A stretch of DNA of 64,000 nt. Source: Prolixibacteraceae bacterium. Lineage in GTDB: Bacteria; Bacteroidota; Bacteroidia; Bacteroidales; Prolixibacteraceae. Position numbers and translations under genes: made by a program. Shown here in pieces: positions 9,336 to 17,448 of the stretch. The notes below the pieces were generated by a model. That model ran no database searches. It was not told where the DNA came from and saw only the letters and a program-made list of their open reading frames with translations. The DNA lies in assembly GCA_023229575.1 (NCBI GenBank), contig JALNYZ010000017.1, positions 1 through 64,000 of the forward strand, in the 5' to 3' direction. The first letter of the stretch is position 1. Each line of letters opens with the position of its first letter.

Positions 9336-11609
9336 ATGTGGAAAGTTTCAATCCTTACAATAGTATTATGCTTGCTGTTTAGTGTTAACGCGATTGCCCA
9401 GGCTCCTCCGCCAACCAACCCTTATGTGGCAAATGTACTTGATTATGGTGCGGTTGGTAACTGCACGCTGGTTGGTAATACCTGGACTGGTACCGATAAC
9501 ACTGCGGCAATACAGGCCGCGATTGATGATGTGTCTCAAAATCATCCGGGCGGAACTGTTTTAGTACCCGATGGAACTTATTTAGTTTCTAAAAAGGCGG
9601 CGAATCCTGGGGAAGCCATAACACTCAAGAGTAACATAACGTTTAAGATGACGAGCGGGGCCACTATTCAATTGAAGGAAACTAATGCTGGGTCTTATGT
9701 TATTCTATATATAAGAAATGCCACAAATGTGAATGTTGTAGGTGGAACGGTGAGTGGAGAACGACATCAACATCTTACCCCTGGAAATATTCCTGCACCA
9801 CCGTACACCGATCCTAATTGTACCAGCGCTAATAGTTGTTATGGTCAATGGGGGTATGGCATACGAGTCAGTGCTTCCAGCAATGTATATTTTGAAGAGG
9901 TGCTTGCAAAAGATTGTTGGGGGGATGGATTTATTGTTTCTGATGTAAGCACTAATGTAAATCTTTATCGTGTAGTGGCTGATGGTAACCGTCGTCAAGG
10001 GTTGTCCATTATATGGGTTGATGGTATGGTAGTTAAAAATTCGATATTCAAAAACACCAGGGGGCATAACCCTCAAACCGGCATAGACTTAGAACCTGAT
10101 GCAGGTAAGGCGGTAAATAATGTTCAGATATTGAACAATTCATTTATAAATAACCATTTCGGAGCTATAGGCATATATGCTAAAAATGGCCCCGTTACTA
10201 ATGTTGTTATTGATAGTAATACTAGTACGGGGGGTGCTATGGCTATACGGTTATCATTCTCAGCTTCTAATATTTCGATTACAAATAACACTCTTTCTGC
10301 AACTGATTATGGATTCTATACTTATGGTGGAGTAACTGCCAGCACCATTACCGGAAACACTGTAACTGCACCGACTTGTTTTTATGGAAATTTTACAGGA
10401 AATACAATAAGCCCTAATACTTGTTTTACAGGCTCTGTTTTAACCGTTTATCCGGCAAATTTAAGTTTTGGGGATGAGGCAACCGGCAGTACTTCGGACG
10501 AATTAAGTTACCTCCTTACTGGCATTAACCTGACAGATAATGTAACCGTAACTGCCCCGGCAGGGTATGAGATATCAACCACGAGTGGAAGCGGTTTCGG
10601 GTCAAGCAAAACGGTAACCCAAACAGGTGGAACAGTAAGCCAAACTATATATGTACGGTTTACACCAACTGCTGTCCAGGTATATAACGGCAATGTTACC
10701 AATGCCAGCCCGGGTGTCGCCACGATGAATGTTGCATTAACAGGCAGTGGTACCGGTAAAGCTACAGGTGCTTCTGATGTAAAAAAGTCTTCTTCTACAA
10801 TAACAATCGATGGTTCCCTTTCGGAGTGTGACTGGGCAAATGCAAATTCATCTACTTTTATCAATGCGGTACAAAGCAATAATACAGTAAAAATCAGCAC
10901 ATTATGGGACAGCGCCAACCTTTACATGGCGTACGAAGTTACGGACAGCCAGATAGAAACACCGGCTGTTAGTATTTGGTCGCAGGATGCCATTGAACTG
11001 TACCTGGATGCGGGGCATGAAAAGTCGACTGCCATTGATGCAAACGATTACCAGTTTATAATCAGCGCGGCAAACGAAATAGGGTATTTTCAAGCTGCAG
11101 TTGGTAAAACAATACAGAAGGCCGTTACCATATCGGGACCAGGTTATATCGTAGAGATGGCGGTACCATGGGCACAGATTGGTATTATCCCAGCTGAAGG
11201 TACAGCGCTGGGCGCCCTCTTCGCCAATGACGACAGGGATGCCGGTGTTTCAAAATCATTTGACTGGAAGGATTTGAGATCTACCGGAGGCTTTGCTCGT
11301 CCCAACTTGTGGGGGGATATCCTACTTTCCGGTACTAAGGCATGTGTTGTAACTTCATCAGGAACAGATCTTCACCAGGCAAATGGTATGACTATTTATC
11401 CAAGTCCTGCCAGCGAGTTTTTAACAGTGGTACTTGCTGGGATTAGCGGGAAACAGCAAATGCAAATCTTTAATTCCATCGGGTTGTTGGTCAAAGTGGT
11501 TGAATTTACGGGATCTTCCCAGATTGATATTTCCGGCTTGCCAAATGGTCTTTATTTTATTTACCTGAAAAATAATTCGCTTAAAGCTCAGAAATTCATC
11601 AAACAATAA
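9336..11609 (+). CDS. Secreted right-handed beta-helix protein with CBM9 and T9SS C-terminal domain
   Basis: A 757-residue extracellular protein, probably a lyase or hydrolase acting on pectin-like glycan. After a signal peptide (ILTIVLCLLFSVNAIAQ) comes a pectate-lyase-superfamily beta-helix (about 30-360; VLDYGAVGN, DNTAAIQAAIDD, GERHQHLTPG, GIDLEPDAG). Next are an Ig-like domain (about 367-470), a family 9 carbohydrate-binding module (about 478-670; TIDGSLSECDW, YMAYEVTDSQIETP) and a type IX sorting domain (about 677-757; IYPSPASEFLTVVLAG, NGLYFIYLKNN). From the Ig-like domain on, the DNA nearly matches the neighbour at 11772. The ancestral start was probably 9298 but is out of frame through a poly-A tract. 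Catalytic specificity cannot be read off. Confidence 0.9.
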   Translation: MWKVSILTIVLCLLFSVNAIAQAPPPTNPYVANVLDYGAVGNCTLVGNTWTGTDNTAAIQAAIDDVSQNHPGGTVLVPDGTYLVSKKAANPGEAITLKSNITFKMTSGATIQLKETNAGSYVILYIRNATNVNVVGGTVSGERHQHLTPGNIPAPPYTDPNCTSANSCYGQWGYGIRVSASSNVYFEEVLAKDCWGDGFIVSDVSTNVNLYRVVADGNRRQGLSIIWVDGMVVKNSIFKNTRGHNPQTGIDLEPDAGKAVNNVQILNNSFINNHFGAIGIYAKNGPVTNVVIDSNTSTGGAMAIRLSFSASNISITNNTLSATDYGFYTYGGVTASTITGNTVTAPTCFYGNFTGNTISPNTCFTGSVLTVYPANLSFGDEATGSTSDELSYLLTGINLTDNVTVTAPAGYEISTTSGSGFGSSKTVTQTGGTVSQTIYVRFTPTAVQVYNGNVTNASPGVATMNVALTGSGTGKATGASDVKKSSSTITIDGSLSECDWANANSSTFINAVQSNNTVKISTLWDSANLYMAYEVTDSQIETPAVSIWSQDAIELYLDAGHEKSTAIDANDYQFIISAANEIGYFQAAVGKTIQKAVTISGPGYIVEMAVPWAQIGIIPAEGTALGALFANDDRDAGVSKSFDWKDLRSTGGFARPNLWGDILLSGTKACVVTSSGTDLHQANGMTIYPSPASEFLTVVLAGISGKQQMQIFNSIGLLVKVVEFTGSSQIDISGLPNGLYFIYLKNNSLKAQKFIKQ
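10516..11357 (+). repeat. Near-identical 842-bp tract, copy 1 (Ig-like and CBM9 domains)
   Basis: Compared by eye with 13021-13862, only three substitutions are visible (10583/13088 G-C, a C-T in GTCAAG(C/T)AAA and a G-T in TACG(G/T)TT). The upstream beta-helix halves are clearly diverged and the tail after 11357 is less similar. The repeat offset is 2505 bp. Confidence 0.95.
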
Positions 11610-11632
11610 ATCTGCTGACAAACTGAAAAGTG

Positions 11633-11666
11633 AGGATACTAACCTCAAATTCGGGGTTGGTGTCCT
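11633..11666 (+). terminator. Imperfect hairpin after the first beta-helix gene
   Basis: AGGATACTAACC (11633-11644) pairs with GGTTGGTGTCCT (11655-11666), allowing two G-U pairs. The T-run is short, so termination may be partial. Confidence 0.5.
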
Positions 11667-11771
11667 TATAGCAAAGTAGGAATCGGCCTAAAATACTTTA
11701 TGTATTCTTTCACCAATGTTGTTTTAAAAAGCTTACTGCATTACCAAATAATTAACGCTAAAATCATTGTT

Positions 11772-14123
11772 ATGAAAAAAAATTTACGTACTGCACAGAA
11801 AAGGACCATGAGGCCAGTTTCAATTATTGCGGCAGCAATTTGTTCACTGCTGAGTGTTAATGCGATTGCCCAAGCCCCTCCGCCAACCAATCCCCTTGTT
11901 GTCAATGTACTTAGTACAGGCGCTACACCAAATGACGGCACCAACGATACTGCTGCAATTCAGTTAGCTGTTAGTCAGGTTGCCGGAACAGGTGGAACAG
12001 TATTAGTACCTGCCGGTACCTATATGGTTGATGCCTTAGTATCGGTTAATCTGGGAAGTAACATGACCTTCAAGATGGAAAGCGGAGCTGTGTTGAAAGC
12101 AATTCCGAATGATACCGGGACCTATAATATGGTTACAATATCAGGAAAAACAAACATTAATATTGTGGGAGGTAAGTTACAGGGTGAACGGCATCAGCAT
12201 CTTACCCCGGGAGATTTTATTAATCACAGCCCATACGGTGAATGGGGGATGGGTATTAGGATAGGCAGCGCTTCAAGCCATATATATATGGAGGGAGTTA
12301 CCGTTACAGAATGTTGGGGAGATGGGATTTACATAGGCGGAAGTGCTGTAAGCACAGACATCACAATTTTGGGGGTTGTTTGCGATGACAATCGTCGTCA
12401 AGGGTGTTCAATCACTTGGGCGGACGGTGTATTGGTCAAAAACTCCGGCTTCAACAATACTGTGGGAACTGCTCCCCAGTATGGAATTGATATTGAACCA
12501 AATGCTGGCAATTATGTGAAAAATGTCCAGATATTGAATAGTCAATTTATTAATAATAAATCAACCGGAGTAGGACTGCATTCGGCAGGCAATCCGGAAA
12601 TAAGTAATATAACCATTACTGGCAATACCATTTCTGGTTCCTGGAGGGGTATATCTGTCTATAAATCAAGAAGCGGAATTACAGTAAGCAATAATACATT
12701 AACCAACAACTCTGCTCTTGATGGAATTATAATTGAGGGAAGTACATCTGTCAATAATACGTATAGCAATAACACAATATCAGTTAGTCCTGCTATCACT
12801 GGTGACCATGCAGGAATTAGGATAAAAGATGGCGCAACAGGTAATACAGGTACCGGAAACTGTATTTCAGGTTATCCATATACAGTTAAAGATGAGGCAG
12901 GAGGTAATAATATTATCGGCGGAGCCTGTAATGGTGCAACCATATCAGTAGCCCCAACAAGTTTGGCAACCTTTGGTGAGGTACCAACAGGTACCACTTC
13001 GGACGAACAAAGCTATACTCTTACTGGCATTAACCTGACAGATAATGTAACCGTAACTGCCCCGGCAGGGTATGAGATATCAACCACCAGTGGAAGCGGT
13101 TTCGGGTCAAGTAAAACGGTAACCCAAACAGGTGGAACAGTAAGCCAAACTATATATGTACGTTTTACACCAACTGCTGTCCAGGTATATAACGGCAATG
13201 TTACCAATGCCAGCCCGGGTGTCGCCACGATGAATGTTGCATTAACAGGCAGTGGTACCGGTAAAGCTACAGGTGCTTCTGATGTAAAAAAGTCTTCTTC
13301 TACAATAACAATCGATGGTTCCCTTTCGGAGTGTGACTGGGCAAATGCAAATTCATCTACTTTTATCAATGCGGTACAAAGCAATAATACAGTAAAAATC
13401 AGCACATTATGGGACAGCGCCAACCTTTACATGGCGTACGAAGTTACGGACAGCCAGATAGAAACACCGGCTGTTAGTATTTGGTCGCAGGATGCCATTG
13501 AACTGTACCTGGATGCGGGGCATGAAAAGTCGACTGCCATTGATGCAAACGATTACCAGTTTATAATCAGCGCGGCAAACGAAATAGGGTATTTTCAAGC
13601 TGCAGTTGGTAAAACAATACAGAAGGCCGTTACCATATCGGGACCAGGTTATATCGTAGAGATGGCGGTACCATGGGCACAGATTGGTATTATCCCAGCT
13701 GAAGGTACAGCGCTGGGCGCCCTCTTCGCCAATGACGACAGGGATGCCGGTGTTTCAAAATCATTTGACTGGAAGGATTTGAGATCTACCGGAGGCTTTG
13801 CTCGTCCCAACTTGTGGGGGGATATCCTACTTTCCGGTACTAAGGCATGTGTTGTAACTTCATTAGGAACTGATCTTCACCAGGCAAATGGTATGTCTAT
13901 TTTTCCAAGTCCTGCCAGTGAGTTTTTAACAGTGGTACTGGCTGGGATTAGCGGGAAACAGCAAATACATATCTTTAATTCCATCGGGTCGTTGGTCAAA
14001 GTGGTTGAATTAACGGGATCTTCCCAGATTGATATTTCCGGCTTGCCAAATGGTCTTTATTTTATTTACCTGAAAAATAATTCACTTAAGGCTCAGAAAT
14101 TTATCAAGCAACGAATTTGCTGA
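11772..14123 (+). CDS. Secreted right-handed beta-helix protein with CBM9 and T9SS C-terminal domain (paralogue)
   Basis: A 783-residue paralogue of the preceding gene, with an intact leader. The frame is open from 11700, but ATG 11772 (MKKNLRTAQKR) follows a purine-rich site and gives a normal signal peptide ending NAIAQ. The beta-helix spans about 40-385 (STGATPNDGTNDTAAIQLAV, GERHQHLTPGDF, WGDGIYIGG, GIDIEPNAGN). Ig-like (about 390-495), CBM9 (about 500-695) and type IX sorting (about 700-783) domains follow. The divergent helix joined to an almost identical C-terminal half suggests two different catalytic modules sharing one targeting and binding tail. A terminator hairpin closes the gene. 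Confidence 0.92.
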   Translation: MKKNLRTAQKRTMRPVSIIAAAICSLLSVNAIAQAPPPTNPLVVNVLSTGATPNDGTNDTAAIQLAVSQVAGTGGTVLVPAGTYMVDALVSVNLGSNMTFKMESGAVLKAIPNDTGTYNMVTISGKTNINIVGGKLQGERHQHLTPGDFINHSPYGEWGMGIRIGSASSHIYMEGVTVTECWGDGIYIGGSAVSTDITILGVVCDDNRRQGCSITWADGVLVKNSGFNNTVGTAPQYGIDIEPNAGNYVKNVQILNSQFINNKSTGVGLHSAGNPEISNITITGNTISGSWRGISVYKSRSGITVSNNTLTNNSALDGIIIEGSTSVNNTYSNNTISVSPAITGDHAGIRIKDGATGNTGTGNCISGYPYTVKDEAGGNNIIGGACNGATISVAPTSLATFGEVPTGTTSDEQSYTLTGINLTDNVTVTAPAGYEISTTSGSGFGSSKTVTQTGGTVSQTIYVRFTPTAVQVYNGNVTNASPGVATMNVALTGSGTGKATGASDVKKSSSTITIDGSLSECDWANANSSTFINAVQSNNTVKISTLWDSANLYMAYEVTDSQIETPAVSIWSQDAIELYLDAGHEKSTAIDANDYQFIISAANEIGYFQAAVGKTIQKAVTISGPGYIVEMAVPWAQIGIIPAEGTALGALFANDDRDAGVSKSFDWKDLRSTGGFARPNLWGDILLSGTKACVVTSLGTDLHQANGMSIFPSPASEFLTVVLAGISGKQQIHIFNSIGSLVKVVELTGSSQIDISGLPNGLYFIYLKNNSLKAQKFIKQRIC
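13021..13862 (+). repeat. Near-identical 842-bp tract, copy 2 (Ig-like and CBM9 domains)
   Basis: Partner of 10516-11357, direct orientation, about three mismatches by visual comparison. A tract this similar between otherwise diverged genes points to recent duplication or gene conversion. Confidence 0.95.
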
Positions 14124-14133
14124 AAATGCCAAA

Positions 14134-14172
14134 AGAAATTTAACCTCGAATTAATTTTGAGGTTAAATTTCT
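14134..14172 (+). terminator. Terminator after the second beta-helix gene
   Basis: Perfect 14-bp stem AGAAATTTAACCTC / GAGGTTAAATTTCT with an 11-nt loop, starting 11 nt after the stop codon. Confidence 0.8.
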
Positions 14173-14207
14173 TATTGATCAGGTAGTAAAGAAAACTAAT
14201 GGAGTAA

Positions 14208-14380
14208 AAACTGTATAAATTCTTCCCATACAGTTTAAATCTTTAAGAAACTGTTTAAAAATTTCCCGTTAGGGAAAACCGGTCGGTAGAAACATGGAAA
14301 TCCATCAAATGGATTGTCCCGTACGGGACAAAAGCAAGGTATTTCAACATTTTATCTACCGACCTTTGGTGCCTAACGGA
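14208..14380. mobile_element. REP/MITE-like palindromic element
   Basis: Non-coding nested inverted repeats. Outer arms 14266-14290 and 14355-14379 match at both ends (CCGTTAGG...GGTCGGTAGA against TCTACCGACC...CCTAACGG). Inside are AATCCATCAAATGGATT (14299-14315) and the perfect palindrome TTGTCCCGTACGGGACAA (14314-14331). A further 9-bp hairpin AAACTGTAT...ATACAGTTT lies at 14208-14236. No transposase frame is present. From memory, similar GTCCCGTACGGGAC-type repeats are scattered in other Bacteroidota genomes; copy number here cannot be tested within this window. Confidence 0.7.
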
Positions 14381-14419
14381 ACCCGAATATAAAATTTAAA
14401 CAATTTCTAAAAACATTTA

Positions 14420-14427
14420 TAAATTTG
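14420..14427 (+). promoter_or_regulatory. -7 promoter box of the large GH operon
   Basis: TAAATTTG fits TAnnTTTG and aligns base for base with the boxes at 1726-1733 (minus) and 51601-51608, with the same 13-nt distance to the MGMCV frame. No clear TTG is seen at -33; the palindromic element lies close upstream. Confidence 0.6.
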
Positions 14428-14440
14428 TCGAAATAATTAT

Positions 14441-14458
14441 ATGGGTATGTGTGTATAA
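14441..14458 (+). other. Six-codon leader frame MGMCV upstream of the GH27 operon
   Basis: ATG GGT ATG TGT GTA TAA, 13 nt after the -7 box and 118 nt before the GH27 start. The 19-nt core ATGGGTATGTGTGTATAAG is identical to that at 51622. Codon-level changes in the 1712 copy are Cys to Tyr and Val to Ile. Function unknown. Confidence 0.6.
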
Positions 14459-14576
14459 GTAGACAATTATTAACTATACCGAAAACAGTTTCAAATTAAC
14501 TGGATGAAAAGTAGTTAATAGCCTGTTTGGAATACTTGAAGGTAAAATGGAAGTATGGCGTAATATAAGATTGATC

Positions 14577-16106
14577 ATGAATAAAGGAAGAGTATTATTG
14601 GTGTTGTTTTTAGCACTGTCCATTCTTGGCTTTGGCCAAAACGAAATCTACACCCCCCGTCCAAAACCTCAACCACGTATCAACGGTCCGTTGGTTTATG
14701 GTTGTCGCCCGGGGCACCCTTTTCTTTACAGGATACCTTGTCAGGGAGAACGCCCGATCCGATTTTCGATAATGGGCTTGCCCCCTGAATTAAAACTTGA
14801 TCCATCAACTGGGATTATTACAGGAAAAGTTCCTGCAAAAGGAGAATATGAAGTTTTGATTCGAGCAGAAAATTCAAAGGGTAAAGACAAGCAAACGTTT
14901 AAAATCGTTTCAGGTAATAAGCTCGCCCTCACTCCTCCAATGGGATGGAACCACTGGTATGTTCACTATTTCCGGGTTACCGATAGTTTGATAAGAAAAG
15001 CTGCTGATGACATGGTGAGCAGCGGTATGGCCGATGTTGGCTACCAGTATGTCAATATCGACGATTGCTGGATGAATTCCCCGAATTATCGTGATTCCTG
15101 GCGTGTCGGACCACTGGATACTACACGTGTCGGACCGCTGAGAGATGACAAGGGAAACATAGTCCCAAACAGCCATTTCCCTGATATGAAAGAGTTGACA
15201 GATTACATTCACTCCTATGGATTGAAGGCGGGAATCTATTCTACCCCCGGAAGGAAGACCTGCGAGGGTTTTGAAGGCAGCTATATGCATGAGGAACAAG
15301 ATGCACGTCAGTACGCTGCATGGGGATTTGATTTTCTGAAGTATGACTGGTGTTCATATGGTGAAATTTTCAAGGAAGATAAAAGCTTTGAGGCTTATAA
15401 GAAACCATACCGGCAAATGGGCAACATCCTGAAATCGCTTGACCGCGATATGGTTTTTAACATTAGTCAAAACGGTGGATGGGATGTTTACAAATGGGGA
15501 GCCGAAGTTGGGGGCAATTGCTGGAGGACTTCGGGAGATTTGGGTTTTGAACTCGACCGGATCTTCGAAGTAGCCTTAAAAAACAGCGAATACAGGCAGT
15601 ATTCAAAGCCCGGCGAATGGAACGATCCGGATTACATCCAGATTGGTCGGATTGGCAACGCCCGCAAACGGGGCATTCCTGAACTTACTCCTATGCCTGC
15701 TGCCTTGCAATATTCCTACATGTCATTATGGAGCCTGATGGCAGCCCCTCTGATATATAGTGGCGACATGTCGAAACTGGATGAATTTACTCTAAACGTA
15801 TTGTGTAATCCTGAAGTGATTGAAGTTAACCAGGATCCGCTGGGCGAAAGCGGATTGGTGATCAGGCAATCTGACAACCGTTTTTTGATGGTTAAAAACC
15901 TGGTCGACGGCTCAAAGGCTGTTGGTTTATTTAATCCGGGGCATAAAGTTGCCGAAGTAGTTGTGGATTGGGCAGAATTGCAAATTTCTGGAAAACGGTC
16001 AGTTCGCGATCTATGGCATCAGAGGGACATTGGTGTTTATAAACAGAAATTCAGTGCGCAGGTTCCACCCAAGGGAGTCGTGATGGTAAAAATAGGCAAA
16101 CGTTAA
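14577..16106 (+). CDS. GH27 alpha-galactosidase, exported
   Basis: A 509-residue paralogue of the enzyme at 1560. The signal peptide (VLLVLFLALSILGFGQ) is followed by an Ig-like domain (about 40-115; GLPPELKLDPSTGIITGKVP), then the GH27 barrel (LALTPPMGWNHWY). Asp257 in FLKYDWC is the expected nucleophile, and the NDPD motif at about 349-352 holds the acid/base. The frame is open from 14547, but ATG 14577 puts the charged n-region directly before the hydrophobic core. It is the first gene of a long same-strand cluster. Relative to the minus-strand copy it is shorter after FLKYDWCSYGEI. Likely periplasmic removal of alpha-galactose from side chains; substrate inferred. Confidence 0.95.
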   Translation: MNKGRVLLVLFLALSILGFGQNEIYTPRPKPQPRINGPLVYGCRPGHPFLYRIPCQGERPIRFSIMGLPPELKLDPSTGIITGKVPAKGEYEVLIRAENSKGKDKQTFKIVSGNKLALTPPMGWNHWYVHYFRVTDSLIRKAADDMVSSGMADVGYQYVNIDDCWMNSPNYRDSWRVGPLDTTRVGPLRDDKGNIVPNSHFPDMKELTDYIHSYGLKAGIYSTPGRKTCEGFEGSYMHEEQDARQYAAWGFDFLKYDWCSYGEIFKEDKSFEAYKKPYRQMGNILKSLDRDMVFNISQNGGWDVYKWGAEVGGNCWRTSGDLGFELDRIFEVALKNSEYRQYSKPGEWNDPDYIQIGRIGNARKRGIPELTPMPAALQYSYMSLWSLMAAPLIYSGDMSKLDEFTLNVLCNPEVIEVNQDPLGESGLVIRQSDNRFLMVKNLVDGSKAVGLFNPGHKVAEVVVDWAELQISGKRSVRDLWHQRDIGVYKQKFSAQVPPKGVVMVKIGKR

Positions 16107-16208
16107 AGGTGAGAACTGAATTTATTTAATTTATTTTTTCATACAAAATAATTTAGTTCTGTTTTGAAATTTTAACTAAATATATAATTATACTTTAATT
16201 GATTGAAT

Positions 16209-17423
16209 ATGAAGGCTAAATTGAGTCGAAAAATCAAATATCTGCTCGGAATTGGCGTGGTAGGATTGCTCCTATCCTTCACTTTGATTGCCCCAACGGA
16301 TAAAAAACAAGTTAAAAATCCTGACCCGATGCTTTGCGTGGGAAAACATTGGACGGAAGCTGAAGGCAAAGTGTTCCTCGAAAAGGAACGTCAGGCTTAC
16401 ACTACATCTGAAGCCTGGAAAAAACGTGCAAAGCAGATTAGGAAACAAATTCTGAAAGGCGCTGGGTTAGGGAAATACCCTAAAAAATGTGCCCTAAACC
16501 CTATTATTGGCGACAAACGTGTTTACGATGGTTACCAGGTCCGGAATATAGCTTTTGAAAGCCTTCCAGGAGTTTATGTAACCGGAAGTTTATACACTCC
16601 AACCAACGCCAAAGGCATGCTCCCCGGTATATTAAGCCCTCACGGGCATTGGTCCCAACCGGGAGATGTGGGCCGATACAGACCCGATGCGCAAAAGCGG
16701 TTTGCCGCGATGGCGCGTATGGGAGCAATGGTTTTTGCTTACGATATGGTCGGTTATGGGCAAATGGCCGAGTACGGTTGGGTTCATAAACATGCCAACG
16801 TGCTGAAATTACAATTGTGGAACAGCATCCGCGGGCTTGATTTCCTGCTTTCGATGGGCGCCGACCCCCGGAAGATTGGCATAACAGGCGCATCGGGTGG
16901 CGGTACACAATCTTTTTTGCTCACTGCCATTGATGACCGTGTTTCAGTTTCTGTTCCTGTCGTAATGGTTGCCGCCCATTTCTTTGGCGGGTGCGTTTGC
17001 GAAAGTGGCATGCCCATTCATAAAACATCTGATTTTCAGACAAATAATGTTGAAATAGCTGCATGTGCGGCTCCCCGTCCCTTGTTGCTAATTTCAGATG
17101 GTGACGACTGGACAAAAAACAACCCCGAACTAGAATTTCCCCATCTCCAATACATCTACGAATTATTTGGAAAGCCGAATCTGGTGGCTAACGCACACCT
17201 TCCGAATGACAAGCATGGCTATGATTACAACAAACGTGCTGCAGCATACCCGTTCCTGGCCAAACATCTGGGGCTTGACCTTACTATGGCATTGAACGGT
17301 GATGGCTCCCTCAATGAAAAGGTTATTGTGATAGAGGATCAGAAAGCGCTTTACCCGTTCGATGACAAACACCCATTTCCGGCTAATGGAATCAGAAAAA
17401 ATGATGATGTGGTTTGGGAATAA
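16209..17423 (+). CDS. Exported alpha/beta-hydrolase, probable carbohydrate esterase
   Basis: A 404-residue serine hydrolase of the acetyl-xylan-esterase/dienelactone-hydrolase-like group. An N-terminal hydrophobic segment (LLGIGVVGLLLSFTLIA) serves as signal or anchor. The nucleophile elbow GASGGG carries Ser229. SDGDDWTKN and DKHGYDYNKR near the C-terminus probably supply the acid and the histidine. The region HGHWSQPGDVGRYRPD may form part of the oxyanion or substrate site. Its position between GH27 and an oxidoreductase suggests removal of acetyl or methyl esters from the imported glycan. ATG 16209 is chosen over the in-frame TTG at 16203. Ester type not determinable. Confidence 0.85.
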   Translation: MKAKLSRKIKYLLGIGVVGLLLSFTLIAPTDKKQVKNPDPMLCVGKHWTEAEGKVFLEKERQAYTTSEAWKKRAKQIRKQILKGAGLGKYPKKCALNPIIGDKRVYDGYQVRNIAFESLPGVYVTGSLYTPTNAKGMLPGILSPHGHWSQPGDVGRYRPDAQKRFAAMARMGAMVFAYDMVGYGQMAEYGWVHKHANVLKLQLWNSIRGLDFLLSMGADPRKIGITGASGGGTQSFLLTAIDDRVSVSVPVVMVAAHFFGGCVCESGMPIHKTSDFQTNNVEIAACAAPRPLLLISDGDDWTKNNPELEFPHLQYIYELFGKPNLVANAHLPNDKHGYDYNKRAAAYPFLAKHLGLDLTMALNGDGSLNEKVIVIEDQKALYPFDDKHPFPANGIRKNDDVVWE

Positions 17424-17448
17424 TTTCTTATGACAACTAAATTTTAAA

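Noticed and set aside
10508..10918. A 136-codon minus-strand frame, repeated at 13013-13423
   Set aside because: It is antisense to the near-identical Ig/CBM9 tract. Its conservation simply follows from the duplicated plus-strand genes.
14208..14380. CRISPR-like repeat or tRNA-like structure
   Set aside because: There are no spaced direct repeats and no cloverleaf; the symmetry is that of nested inverted repeats.
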